59,551 bases of DNA, taken from the NCBI RefSeq assembly GCF_002954445.1, contig NZ_MQWA01000001.1:3619478-3679028 (forward strand), written 5' to 3'. The position numbers were made by a program, and so were the translations under genes. This document shows positions 18,573 to 27,553 of the stretch, piece by piece. The notes beneath the pieces were generated by a model. It worked only from the letters and a program-made list of their open reading frames with translations, was not told where the DNA came from and made no database searches. The DNA comes from Rubritalea profundi. GTDB lineage: Bacteria > Verrucomicrobiota > Verrucomicrobiia > Verrucomicrobiales > Akkermansiaceae. The stretch's first letter is position 1. The number at the start of each line of letters is the position of its first letter.

Positions 18573-19567
18573 CAGTCAAAGAGTTGGATGTAGCGGACAC
18601 CGCGCTCAGCTAGGCGGCGTGCTAGTAGGCAATTGTTGGCAAATGATTCTTTGCCTGGCGCAGTGCCGTAGAGCTCGTGAATGTGCTCAGGTTCGTCCTT
18701 TAGGTCAAAGGCTTCATTGGCATGAATCTGCATGCGGAATGCCATTTCGTATTGGGAAATACGAGTGAGTGTTTCTGGGTCGTGTGATTCATTGTACGCT
18801 TGTTGGTTGATCTTAGTAATTGCATCGACCGCATTTTTGCGCATGTCCCGAGAGATCCCATCAGGGTTAGAAAGGTAGAGAACGGGATCGCCCTTGGAGC
18901 GACATTGCACGCCTTGGTAGACCGATGGCAGGAAGCCTGATCCCCAGACGAACTTGCCCGCTGAAGGAGCTTTACCGCCAGATACTAATGAGATGTAGCC
19001 AGGAAGGTTGTCGTTCTCGTTGCCTAATCCATAGGTGACCCAAGACCCTATCGATGGGTTTCCTAGGTTGGCATTGCCAGTGTGGAGAAGTAATTGAGCG
19101 GGAGCGTGGTTGAACTGGTTGGTGTGCATCGATTTGATGAAACACACTTCATCGATAACTTTTTCAAACCACGGCAGGCGGTCGGAAATCCACTGGCCAG
19201 ATTCGCCAGCTTGGTGGAATGGGTAGATGGAGTTCATCAACTTAGGCACGCCTTGAATGAAGGCGAAACGTTGACCCGCAAGGTATTCTTCTGGGGTTGG
19301 TTTACCGTCGTATTTAGCAAGCTCGGGTTTGTAATCGAATAGTTCAAGTTGCGATGGAGCACCAGCCATGTGGAGGAAGATCACCCGTTTGGCCTTTGGG
19401 GCAATGTGTGAAATAGAGCTGTGAATATCGCTGCTGCCAGCGCCGATAGCTTGGTTTGCGAGTGATGAGAGCCAGGCTGAGCCCACGCCAGCAACACACT
19501 TTGAGAGAAATTGCCGACGCGATTGATGCAGCAGCTTATCGTGCTGGAGTTGTTGGAAAACGTTCAT
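18374..19567 (-). pseudogene. DUF1501 protein, N-terminal part with Tat signal
   Basis: DUF1501 proteins are exported sulfatase-like proteins that are usually paired with PSD1/cytochrome genes in Planctomycetes and Verrucomicrobia. This part has a twin-arginine signal (R17-R18 in SRRQFLSK), a hydrophobic stretch, FLHMAGAPSQLELFDYKP, and the central conserved blocks. Genuine coding ends near 18573 at YIQLFDW; the remaining codons are out of frame. One missing C (plus strand) in the run at 18571-18573 breaks the family motif DWGWDSHG. Restored, the protein would be about 486 residues, the normal length. The gene lies 7 bases downstream of the PSD1 gene and is probably cotranscribed with it. Confidence 0.85.
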
Positions 19568-19574
19568 AGGTGTC

Positions 19575-22487
19575 TTACTTGGTGATTGCAGCGTCTAGAT
19601 TAAGAAGGGTGTTTGCGATGACGGTGAGGGCGGCGTCTTCTGGAGATTTACCAACTTTTTGGGATTTTTCTGGAGAGGCAATGAAGTCTTCAAGGAAATC
19701 GGCATGAAGTTGCTTGAGTATTGTAACGGTGTCGCTGCTAGCTGTTTGTTGGGTGCTGAGCAGGTAGCCATATTTGATGCGCGCTTCTAGGTCAGTGCCG
19801 GCTTCATCGGCCATGCGTTTGGCAAATGCCTGCGAGCATTCTAGAAAAACGGGATCGTTGAGAGTGATCAGTGCGTGCAGTGGGGTGTTAGTTGTGATGC
19901 GCTGCGCTGAGCAAAGGTCACGTGAGGGGGTGTCAAATGTGAGCATGGAAGGGTACGGGCTAGTGCGTTTCCAGTAGGTGTAGAGCGCGCGGCGATAGCG
20001 ATTTGCTCCCTCAGAGGTCTTCCACTTGGCTCCACTGTAGACGCTCTGCCATATTCCGTCTGGTTGTGGCGGCATGACTGACGCTCCACCGAGAGACGTT
20101 GTCATAAGGCCAGAGGTGACGAGGGCGTTGTCGCGGATCATCTCGGCGCTGAGGCGGGTGCGTGGTCCGCGAGCTAGATGGATGTTGTGGGGGTCTTTTT
20201 CAGCGAGCTCAGCTGAGGCATTGTGGTCTTGCCGGTAAGTGGAGGAGAGCATCATGTTACGAAGCGCCTGCTTGATAGACCATTTTTGTGTGGTCTGGAA
20301 TTCAATCGCGAGGTGGTCTAATAAGGGTAAATTAGTTGGCTTGGTTCCGGTCGATCCAAAGTCGCCTAAGGTCTGAACAATGCCACGACCAAAGAGTTCG
20401 GAGAAGAGGCGGTTTACCATCACGCGGGCAGTGAGTGGGTTTTTCTCAGACGAAATCCACTGAGCCATCTCTAGGCGGTTGGTTACCTTTTTGCCTGCTG
20501 GGTTGAGCAGTTGTGGGACTCCTTCTGTGTGGATTTCGCCCTTGTTGAGCCATAGGCCACCAATGAATAAACGGGTTTCACGGTGTGCATCCTCTGGTCG
20601 TTGCTGGATGATAGGGATGTTGAGCCCCTTGATTTCTTTATACTCTTGCAGCGCCTTGGCTAGAGCAGTCTTTGATAGCTCGAAGCTTTTGTTGGAAATA
20701 ATTTTAGTCCATTCCTGCGACTGAGAGCTCTCGATCGAGAAGCGGCGAAGTGTGCAGGCCTGACTACCAGTTGTGCTGGCTTTGTGCTGAATAGTAACTT
20801 CTAGTGATTCGTCCGCAGCTAAAGTTACTGGCTCGGTAGGCACGAAGACCGCTTGTCGCTTATTAAAAAGTTTAGGGTAGCCGCCGAATCCGTCTCTTTT
20901 ATCATTGATCGAACTATTCGGGTCATGAGGACCAACTATAGAATCGGCAAAGACGTGTGCTATTTTTATAGGCTGCTTACTTCCGTCTGGTTTTACGATA
21001 TTTAGAATGAGTTGGGATAGTACAGAGGCGCGTTCGGGCAGTTCGGCAGGGTTCTCAGTCTCAGGAATAATGCTGACTCTGAGAGCTGTAAAGTCTTGCG
21101 GCTGCGCCACGAGGTCGAAGCGGGTCCTTATCGCAAGCGTTCCTGAAGCGCGTAGTTGGCCATCTGGGTAGCTGGCCAATTTTCCATGGGTGGTATTGGT
21201 GGTGGTGAAGTTTAGATGCGCCCAGCTAGTGTCAGCTGTGATCCACTTCTTTCCGTACTGGTTGAGTGCTGTTTGGAGAGGTCTAATCTGGTTGAAGATT
21301 AGAACCGTTTTTTCTCTTTCCTCTTTGTTGTCAGAAACCTTGAAGAGGGGGAATTCGTTATCTATATCCACATCCGCGGTCGAGTTAAAGAATGCGCTGA
21401 AACGGTAGTAATCAGCGTGTGGAATCGGCTCATATGGGTGATCGTGGCACTGAATACAGCCGAAGGTAAGGCCCTGGGCTGCAGTCCAAGTTGTGTTCAC
21501 TCGGTCAATGGTAGATAGCACGCGGTATTCTTCATCATCAGTACCCCCTTCGGTGTTAGTTTGTGTGTTGCGATGGAAAGCGGTAGCGATTAGCTGCTCA
21601 GAGCTTGGATTCTTAAAGAGATCTCCAGCGAGTTGTTCTTGTAGAAACTGGTTGTATGGCTTGTCCGCATTGAATGAATTTATTAAATAATCGCGGTATG
21701 GCCAGATGTTGCGATGCGGGTCTTTCTCGTAGCCCATCGTGTCGGCGTAGCGGGCCAGATCCATCCATATGGATGCCCAGCGCTCACCAAATCGTGGAGA
21801 GGAAAGAAGCCGGTCGACTTGTTTTTCGAAGGATTCTGAGCTGTCGTCAGCAAGAAAATTGTCGAGTTCCTTTGGGCTTGGCGGTAGACCGATGAGGTCG
21901 AGGCTGACTCGGCGTAACCATTGAGCTTTTCCGGCACTTTTACTAGGAGAGAGTTTTTCCTTTTCAATGCTAGCCAGCACGTAGCGATCCATTTCCAATA
22001 ACGGCCAATCTTTGTGGCTCAATTTTGGGAGAGCCGCTTGAGCTGGAGGAATATAGGCCCAATGCTCTTCCCATTGAGCTCCTTGTTCAATCCAGCGCTT
22101 GATTGTATCCGTTTGTTTTTTACTGAGCGGTTCGTCAGCGTGATCACCTTGTTGCAAGGGCATTTTATCATCGAGGTCATCAGTGATGATACGTCTGTAG
22201 AGCTCAGACTCGGCGGGCTTTCCTGGCACAATGATGGTCTTTCCTGACTTCCCAATGCCGAGAACTTCCGACCTGTATATTAAAGATAAATCGCCATCAG
22301 CCTTCGCTCCGCCATGGCACTTGGTGCACTTGTTGATGAAGATGGGGCGAACATCCTTATTGAACGAAACTTTACTACCCGCCTCAGCCTGTAGCAGGCT
22401 AGTCGCTATGATTGTGGATAAAATGGTCAGGTTTGGAAATGTTATACAGTTTGGAATCGTGCTTCTGTGTAGATTACTATACTCCAT
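19575..22487 (-). CDS. PSD1 and planctomycete cytochrome c domain protein (DUF1549/DUF1553)
   Basis: A 970-residue exported protein. A hydrophobic N-terminal stretch (TILSTIIATSLLQAEA, about residues 21-36) acts as a signal peptide. It is followed by a planctomycete-type cytochrome domain with heme motif CTKCHG (C54, C57, H58), then the DUF1549 domain (ASIWMDLARYADTMGYEKD) with a second CxxCH (CIQCHDHPYEP), a carbohydrate-binding-like insert and the DUF1553 domain (NPLTARVMVNRLFSELFGRG). These proteins are always found with a DUF1501 partner and are thought to take part in polysaccharide or sulfated-glycan use, though no reaction is proven. It is the first gene of the minus-strand pair. Confidence 0.9.
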   Translation of the reverse strand: MEYSNLHRSTIPNCITFPNLTILSTIIATSLLQAEAGSKVSFNKDVRPIFINKCTKCHGGAKADGDLSLIYRSEVLGIGKSGKTIIVPGKPAESELYRRIITDDLDDKMPLQQGDHADEPLSKKQTDTIKRWIEQGAQWEEHWAYIPPAQAALPKLSHKDWPLLEMDRYVLASIEKEKLSPSKSAGKAQWLRRVSLDLIGLPPSPKELDNFLADDSSESFEKQVDRLLSSPRFGERWASIWMDLARYADTMGYEKDPHRNIWPYRDYLINSFNADKPYNQFLQEQLAGDLFKNPSSEQLIATAFHRNTQTNTEGGTDDEEYRVLSTIDRVNTTWTAAQGLTFGCIQCHDHPYEPIPHADYYRFSAFFNSTADVDIDNEFPLFKVSDNKEEREKTVLIFNQIRPLQTALNQYGKKWITADTSWAHLNFTTTNTTHGKLASYPDGQLRASGTLAIRTRFDLVAQPQDFTALRVSIIPETENPAELPERASVLSQLILNIVKPDGSKQPIKIAHVFADSIVGPHDPNSSINDKRDGFGGYPKLFNKRQAVFVPTEPVTLAADESLEVTIQHKASTTGSQACTLRRFSIESSQSQEWTKIISNKSFELSKTALAKALQEYKEIKGLNIPIIQQRPEDAHRETRLFIGGLWLNKGEIHTEGVPQLLNPAGKKVTNRLEMAQWISSEKNPLTARVMVNRLFSELFGRGIVQTLGDFGSTGTKPTNLPLLDHLAIEFQTTQKWSIKQALRNMMLSSTYRQDHNASAELAEKDPHNIHLARGPRTRLSAEMIRDNALVTSGLMTTSLGGASVMPPQPDGIWQSVYSGAKWKTSEGANRYRRALYTYWKRTSPYPSMLTFDTPSRDLCSAQRITTNTPLHALITLNDPVFLECSQAFAKRMADEAGTDLEARIKYGYLLSTQQTASSDTVTILKQLHADFLEDFIASPEKSQKVGKSPEDAALTVIANTLLNLDAAITK

Positions 22488-22824
22488 AATATGCCATGTC
22501 TATCGTGTGAATATATTTTTTTGGTGAATATACTTCCTGCATAAAATTGTATTTAGAGGGTGTTGAGGTGTGGCTTAAATGCATCACGAATCCATGTTTG
22601 GCTTTGCATGGATACATTTCGATCGTATGGAACTGGTGATGCAGCTGTTACTTACAGAGTTACTGAAAGAACAAAAAGAGCATGTATGAAATAACTCAGC
22701 GCCTCAGTTTCTAAGATGAACATTACTTCTCTAGCTTCTTCAAAAACACAATGGACTCAGACCCGCTCACTTCAGGGCTCAAAAGACGGCTCAGTAGGTG
22801 AGGTTATTATTTTTAAATTAGCAC
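22488..22824. other. Intergenic region between divergent PSD1 and regulator genes
   Basis: No gene is visible. It holds an inverted repeat, ATCCATG (22590-22596) with CATGGAT (22607-22613), of unknown function, and a single TACTGAAAG (22661-22669) that matches half of the operator placed right before the regulator gene. The rest is A/T-rich. Confidence 0.45.
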
Positions 22825-22861
22825 TTGTAAATATACTGAACTTTCAGTATTTACTGAAAGT
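22825..22861 (+). promoter_or_regulatory. Promoter with overlapping palindromic operator for the GbsR/MarR-type regulator
   Basis: ACTTTCAGTA (22840-22849) and TACTGAAAGT (22852-22861) form a perfect 10-base inverted repeat with a 2-base centre that ends one base before the GTG start. A further TACTGAA at 22834-22840 makes three alternating half-sites spaced 9 bases apart. A plausible promoter lies in the same stretch: TTGTAA (22825-22830), 17 bases, TATTTA (22848-22853). Transcription from it would start at about 22860, so the mRNA would be leaderless. This fits with there being no ribosome-binding site. The site is well placed for autoregulation by a dimeric repressor. Confidence 0.65.
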
Positions 22862-23389
22862 GTGAACGAGGGAGAGAAATTCAAAGAATCAAAAGATGCC
22901 TTTATTGCCCAGTGGGGAGCACTGGGATCAAGCTGGGGGATTAGTAGAACGATGGCGCAGGTGCACGCGCTTTTGATGGTGAGTCCAGAGCCGATGAGCA
23001 CAGACGAAGTGATGGAGGATCTAGTGATCAGCCGCGGCAACGCACACACAAACCTTAAAGATTTAGTGGGCTGGGGGTTGATTCGTATTATTGTAAAAAA
23101 AGGAGAACGCAAAGAGTTCTTTGAGGCGGAGAAGGATGTCTGGAAGATGTTCACTTTGGTTTTGAAAGAACGCCAACGCCGAGAGATCGATCCCGCATTG
23201 AACCTACTGCAGGAATGCGCTGAGGACACAGAAAATGAAACAACACCTGAAGGGAAAGCGTTTCACAATCAGATGAAAGAGCTCGAGGAGTTCGCCCAAC
23301 TCGCCAGCAATGCGGGCGGCAAGATCAGCCGTCTGAAGTATGGCCCAGCGCTAAAAATGGTAGCTAAGCTGCTAGGAGTGGCTCCCTAA
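22862..23389 (+). CDS. GbsR/MarR-family transcriptional regulator
   Basis: A winged-helix DNA-binding protein of the GbsR group. The N-terminal FIAQWGALGSSWGISRTMAQVHALLMVSPEP is typical of the family, and the recognition region is EVMEDLVISRGNAHTNLKDLVGWGL (near residues 60-83, split here by motif). After the wing comes a helical C-terminal part that probably mediates dimers. The GTG start matches the family N-terminus well, and the operator ends immediately before it. It leads a one-directional run of seven further genes and is the likely local regulator of that lipid-related operon. The ligand is unknown. Confidence 0.88.
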   Translation: MNEGEKFKESKDAFIAQWGALGSSWGISRTMAQVHALLMVSPEPMSTDEVMEDLVISRGNAHTNLKDLVGWGLIRIIVKKGERKEFFEAEKDVWKMFTLVLKERQRREIDPALNLLQECAEDTENETTPEGKAFHNQMKELEEFAQLASNAGGKISRLKYGPALKMVAKLLGVAP

Positions 23390-23444
23390 AACAACTTTTA
23401 ACCCATAGTGGTGATGGGCTGACTAAACAATAGAAAACAAAACA

Positions 23445-23828
23445 ATGAACAATCAAATAGTCGTGTATGCTGTGTATTCCCTCGTGAGTGTCGCGCTCAC
23501 CATATGGGTCGCAAAGACATTGCATAAAAATGGTCGGGTGTTTTTGCTAGAAGCATTTCGTGGTGATGAGGAGCGCGCTGACGCTGTCAATCATCTGCTA
23601 GTCGTGGGTTTTTACCTTATCAATATTGGCTTCATTCTTCTTTTCCTTAAATGGGGTGAAAGAGTGGAAGATGTGGTGACTGCTATTGAATTCTGCGCCA
23701 TGAAGCTCGGATTCGTCATGCTTGTCCTCGGCGGTATGCACTTCTTCAATATGTATAATTTTGATAAGATGCGTAAGAAAGGAAGAGCTCCTCAAGGTCC
23801 AGGCTACCCACCAGTGGTGCCGCAGTAA
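23445..23828 (+). CDS. Hypothetical three-span membrane protein
   Basis: I do not recognise a family. Three hydrophobic segments are visible: residues 5-23, 47-67 and 83-103. The end is Gly/Pro-rich (GPGYPPVVPQ). It lies 55 bases after the regulator gene and ahead of the DCC-family gene, so it probably belongs to the same operon and acts in the membrane. Confidence 0.65.
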   Translation: MNNQIVVYAVYSLVSVALTIWVAKTLHKNGRVFLLEAFRGDEERADAVNHLLVVGFYLINIGFILLFLKWGERVEDVVTAIEFCAMKLGFVMLVLGGMHFFNMYNFDKMRKKGRAPQGPGYPPVVPQ

Positions 23829-23878
23829 GAGCTGTTTTTATTTGAATTCAACTTTCTAAAATAACTGAAAATACGATA

Positions 23879-24325
23879 ATGACAATCAATCAGGAAATGC
23901 GTTCTATAGAAATCTACTATGATGGGAGCTGTGCCATGTGTGGTCGTTTCAAGAATTGGCTAGAGCAACAAGAACATCTGATAGGTGTGGAGTTTTTAAG
24001 CTACGCATCTGAGGCAGCTAGAGAGCGCTTTCCTGACCTCGCCAAGTACCAGCCAGAAAAGGCGATGGTGGTTCGCGCTGACACTGGAAAAATCTATCAA
24101 GGTGCTGAAGCGACTGTGATTTGCCTCTGGGCATGCCGTGAGTATCGAGGGTTGGCGATGAAGTTGCGCAAGCCATTGTTCCTTCCCTTAGCCCGGAAGA
24201 TCTACCCACTCATTGCCAGCAGTCGTTACGTGATTTCAAGGTTGCTCACCGACGATAGTAAGTTGAAGAGAGATCTCGAAAAACAGAAAGATCAGTGTAG
24301 CGACGGCAGTTGTGACCTGAAATAA
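23879..24325 (+). CDS. DCC-family thiol-disulfide oxidoreductase-like protein (DUF393)
   Basis: A DUF393 protein named after its DxxCxxC motif, seen here as YYDGSCAMCGRF with D15, C18 and C21. The family is thought to have a thioredoxin-like fold, and the CxxC suggests redox activity. No reaction is established. The C-terminus adds another Cys pair (CSDGSCDLK). The gene sits within the wax-synthase-like operon, 18 bases before the next gene. Confidence 0.82.
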   Translation: MTINQEMRSIEIYYDGSCAMCGRFKNWLEQQEHLIGVEFLSYASEAARERFPDLAKYQPEKAMVVRADTGKIYQGAEATVICLWACREYRGLAMKLRKPLFLPLARKIYPLIASSRYVISRLLTDDSKLKRDLEKQKDQCSDGSCDLK

Positions 24326-24343
24326 ATTTCAAACCAAAACCAG

Positions 24344-24757
24344 ATGATGTTAGAAACCTTAGTTAAATTAGCCGGAATTGGACAATTATGCTTAGTCGCT
24401 GGTTCAGTATTTATCCCAAAATGCCTCAATTGGAAGGAAGCAATAGGGACGGCAAACAAGCTCACCCGCCAGCTCTTCCTGACCTACGCTGGATACATCC
24501 TAGGCATGCATTTGTTCTTCGGGTTAATTTCTACCTTTGCCACGAATGAAATGTTAGCTGGTGGTTTCCTCAGCACGGCGCTCTGTGCACTGATGACAAT
24601 TTGGTGGGGTGTTCGTATCATTCTTCAGTTCTGTTGTTTTGATCGCAGTTGTATTCCACAGACCAAATTCAACTACTTAGCTGAAGGTTTACTCGTCATG
24701 CTCTTTATTGGTCTAACCACCATCTATGGAATGGCACTTTGGAGGAACCTTCTATGA
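24344..24757 (+). CDS. Hypothetical four-span membrane protein
   Basis: A 137-residue protein with about four hydrophobic segments (residues 5-25, 45-64, 70-95 and 112-131). I do not recognise a family. Cys residues cluster near the middle (FCCFDRSCIPQ). It overlaps the acyltransferase gene by ATGA, so their translation is coupled and a complex with that enzyme is plausible. Confidence 0.68.
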   Translation: MMLETLVKLAGIGQLCLVAGSVFIPKCLNWKEAIGTANKLTRQLFLTYAGYILGMHLFFGLISTFATNEMLAGGFLSTALCALMTIWWGVRIILQFCCFDRSCIPQTKFNYLAEGLLVMLFIGLTTIYGMALWRNLL

Positions 24758-25662
24758 ACGCATGCATCGTCGCTTTGTTGCTAGGAATGCTGCTTATCGT
24801 CCTAGCGAAGCTTATCTTTGATCGTCTCGTAGTTGGGAGAGTGCTGGTATGGCTGGTAACTCTGGCGGCCTACGCTGTGATGCATTTTGCCAGTATTGAC
24901 CAACCTCCACTCCTACGCATGGTCTTACTCTGTTGCATGCTGATGGCGGGGATGAAGTGGATTGTATACAGCGAGTGGAGAAGGCGCGGTGGTGAGATTC
25001 TTCCATGGGGGCGTTGGCTGTGCTTCGCCACGCTATGGTTTGGGATGGAGCCGATGGCCTGGACTGGTAAAAGGCGCAGTATTCAATGGAAGACTCATGC
25101 TCTTTGGGGAGGCGCTTGCAGCCTCACTGGTGGAGCACTCGTTTTCCTTATGAGCATCTACGAAGTCACCATGTTGATTCCTTTATTCATTGCTATGAGT
25201 ATTGGCTTTCACTTCGGCGCATTGCGTCTGCTCACTGCATTTTGGAGATTTCAGGGCTTCCCTGTAAGAACTCTCTTTAGAAATCCTTTCCTCACTCGTG
25301 GCTTTGAAGACTTCTGGGGGAAGAGGTGGAACCTAGCGTACAGTCAGTTGATGGTTCGCGCAGTGAAGCGTCCGATTCAGCAAATGTTTGGTGCGAAAAT
25401 TGCTTTATTCTGTGTCTTTATAGTTTCTGGCATACTCCACGAACTAGCCATCACCGTGCCTGTGCAGGCTGGCTATGGATTGCCCACATGCTTCTTCCTA
25501 GTTCAAGGCGTCCTCACCACTCTAGAAAAACGTGAGAGCTTCGTGAGTGCGATTCTTTGCGGAGCTAGCCTCGTCCTTGGTCTCAATTTTCTTTTCCCCA
25601 CAGTTTTTGTTGAAGCTGTGATTCTACCCGCACGTGATGTGTTCAATTTACTAAACTTATGA
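24754..25662 (+). CDS. Wax-synthase-like MBOAT acyltransferase
   Basis: A multi-span membrane protein of about 302 residues. The motif EDFWGKRWNL (D186) followed by IVSGILHEL (H229) is the signature of plant-type wax synthases and related MBOAT enzymes, where the His is the catalytic residue. It would transfer an acyl group from acyl-CoA to an alcohol and make a wax or other ester. I chose ATG 24754, which overlaps the preceding stop and has GGAGG 8 bases upstream; a TTG at 24739 is also open. The next gene overlaps by ATGA. The bacterial substrate is unknown. Confidence 0.78.
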   Translation: MNACIVALLLGMLLIVLAKLIFDRLVVGRVLVWLVTLAAYAVMHFASIDQPPLLRMVLLCCMLMAGMKWIVYSEWRRRGGEILPWGRWLCFATLWFGMEPMAWTGKRRSIQWKTHALWGGACSLTGGALVFLMSIYEVTMLIPLFIAMSIGFHFGALRLLTAFWRFQGFPVRTLFRNPFLTRGFEDFWGKRWNLAYSQLMVRAVKRPIQQMFGAKIALFCVFIVSGILHELAITVPVQAGYGLPTCFFLVQGVLTTLEKRESFVSAILCGASLVLGLNFLFPTVFVEAVILPARDVFNLLNL

Positions 25663-26564
25663 AAACAATAGTGATAGCGGGAGCCAATGGCTTCCTAGGT
25701 CGAGTCATCTCACGCTACTTTCTTCAGAAAAAATGGAACGTGATAGGAATTGCTAGAAATCAACGAGGAGTCGTCGAGGGTGTCGACTACGTCGAATGGG
25801 ACGGCAAAACTCTGGGAGTCTGGACGGAAGCACTTGAATGGGTCGACGTGTTGGTCAATCTAGCAGGAAGATCTGTCAATTGCCGCTACGGCGAGGAGAA
25901 TCGCCAGGCTGTTCTCGACTCACGTGTGAAAACCACCCAGTTGTTAGGTGAAGCTGTGGCTGAATGTGAGAATCCACCGAAGGTTTGGATCAACTCAAGT
26001 ACCGCTACGATCTATCGACATGCAGAAGATCGCCCACAAGGTGACTTTGATGGCGAGATCGGAGCTGGGTTCTCAGTCAATGTAGCAAAAGCTTGGGAAA
26101 AGGCATTTTTTGAGGATGACCTCAACAGCGTCCGAAAAATAGCTATTCGTTCAGCGGTGGTGATGGCCGATGAGCCCGAGACTGTGTGGACGGTGCTTCA
26201 GCGTCTGGCTCGACTAGGGCTGGGTGGCAAGATGGGGAGTGGTAAGCAAAGGGTGAGCTGGATTTCAGATCTAGATTTCGCCCGAGCCGTTGAGTGGCTG
26301 GCTGAGAATGATGCAGCCACGGGAACCTACAATGTCAGTGCTCCGAATCCCGTCACCAATGCAAACCTCATGCGCTGCGTGCGTGACAGTGTTGGAATGC
26401 GAATCGGTCTACCAGCCACCGTGTGGATGTTAGAAATTGGTACATTCTTCATGCGCACAGAAACCGAACTGGTTCTCAAAAGTCGCTGGGTTATTCCAAC
26501 TCGTTTGTTAGCTGAAGGGTTTCAGTTTGAAGATCCTGATTTGATAGAATGGAGTGATAAATAA
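25659..26564 (+). CDS. TIGR01777-type NAD-dependent epimerase/dehydratase-like protein
   Basis: An extended short-chain dehydrogenase. It opens with the Rossmann motif IAGANGFLGRVISRYF and contains VDVLVNLAGRSVNCRY, RVKTTQLLGEAV and WINSSTATIYRH, all typical of the YfcH/TIGR01777 family. The classic YxxxK pair is not obvious, as is usual in this group. At 301 residues it has normal length. It overlaps its neighbours by 4 bases and 1 base. The family often occurs with SRPBCC proteins, as it does here. Its substrate is unknown. Confidence 0.88.
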   Translation: MKTIVIAGANGFLGRVISRYFLQKKWNVIGIARNQRGVVEGVDYVEWDGKTLGVWTEALEWVDVLVNLAGRSVNCRYGEENRQAVLDSRVKTTQLLGEAVAECENPPKVWINSSTATIYRHAEDRPQGDFDGEIGAGFSVNVAKAWEKAFFEDDLNSVRKIAIRSAVVMADEPETVWTVLQRLARLGLGGKMGSGKQRVSWISDLDFARAVEWLAENDAATGTYNVSAPNPVTNANLMRCVRDSVGMRIGLPATVWMLEIGTFFMRTETELVLKSRWVIPTRLLAEGFQFEDPDLIEWSDK

Positions 26565-27037
26565 TGAGTACTATTTTACTAGATACCCACATAAATGCCC
26601 CCCTTGAGCGGGTGTTTGATCTGGCACGCAGTATCGATCTTCACATGGACGGGACCAAGGGAACTGACGAGAAGGTCGTAGCTGGACGTCGTTCTGGTCT
26701 GATTGGGCTCGGTGAAACGGTGACTTGGGAAGCGCGCCACTTTGGTGTGCGTCAGCAACTGGAGAGTGAGATTACAGCATTCAAGTATCCAATTATGTTT
26801 GAAGACACGATGCTAAGAGGTGCTTTCAAGAGATTGCGGCATGTGCATTCTTTTGAGCAAACGGAGGAGGGAACTCTGATGCGTGACAACTTCTGTTATG
26901 AAGCTCCTTGTGGTGTCTTTGGGAAATTGGCGGAGCAGGTTTTCCTCACGCGTTACCTGCGTCGGTTCATCAAAATGAAAAATGCCCACCTCAAAGCAAT
27001 CGCAGAGTCTGACGAATGGGGAAAGTATCTGCTATGA
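26564..27037 (+). CDS. SRPBCC-family ligand-binding protein (first copy)
   Basis: A START/SRPBCC-like protein. The first strand (ILLDTHINAPLERVFDLARSIDLHM) and the later GETVTWEARHFG match the pattern of the family's hydrophobic-cavity fold. The C-terminal helix (FLTRYLRRFIKMKNAHLKAIAE) closes the cavity. Members bind or process hydrophobic molecules. It starts at the stop of the epimerase gene and overlaps the second SRPBCC gene by ATGA. Confidence 0.8.
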   Translation: MSTILLDTHINAPLERVFDLARSIDLHMDGTKGTDEKVVAGRRSGLIGLGETVTWEARHFGVRQQLESEITAFKYPIMFEDTMLRGAFKRLRHVHSFEQTEEGTLMRDNFCYEAPCGVFGKLAEQVFLTRYLRRFIKMKNAHLKAIAESDEWGKYLL

Positions 27038-27495
27038 TCCAGACTGGCGTACAGAGTTGCACGATACGAGTGCCCGCATCTGAAGTGTTCAAGACAGTGT
27101 ACGACTATGCTATGCGTTTGAAGTGGGACACGATGCTTTCTAGCGCTGCTATCATTAGCGGCCAGTTCTCTGCGGGAACTGGAGTCGTCACCCGCTGTCT
27201 AGGTAAAGGCTGGATGAAGCTCTTTCCAATAGAAGCTGTCTACCTGACATATAAACCGGATCGAGTGGCTGCAGTGAAGATGGTCAACAGATCCTTACTT
27301 TTCGGAAGCTTTAGCGCTTCAATCCGACACGAAACTCAGAATGTCGGATCGACAGTTTGCTACAAATACGCATTTCGGTTAAGATGGTATGCGAGGTTTC
27401 TAACACCTATAGCGCACTCCGTCCTTTCACGTGAAGTAGCTCAAAGGCTAAATGGGCTTAAAAATTATTGTGAAAAAACACCCGCAACTTTCTAG
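27034..27495 (+). CDS. SRPBCC-family ligand-binding protein (second copy)
   Basis: A second START/SRPBCC-like protein, about 153 residues, recognisable from VPASEVFKTVYDYAMRLKWDTML and the predicted C-terminal helix (LTPIAHSVLSREVAQRLNGLK). It is only distantly similar to the first copy. I take ATG 27034, which overlaps the preceding stop; an in-frame ATG at 27016 lies inside the previous gene. It is the last gene of the operon. No clear terminator follows, and the next gene is convergent. Confidence 0.74.
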   Translation: MIQTGVQSCTIRVPASEVFKTVYDYAMRLKWDTMLSSAAIISGQFSAGTGVVTRCLGKGWMKLFPIEAVYLTYKPDRVAAVKMVNRSLLFGSFSASIRHETQNVGSTVCYKYAFRLRWYARFLTPIAHSVLSREVAQRLNGLKNYCEKTPATF

Positions 27496-27553
27496 TATTG
27501 AATCAAATGTAATAGACGCGCAATTTGTTCGAGGGTTCATGGAGTCCGTCTTG

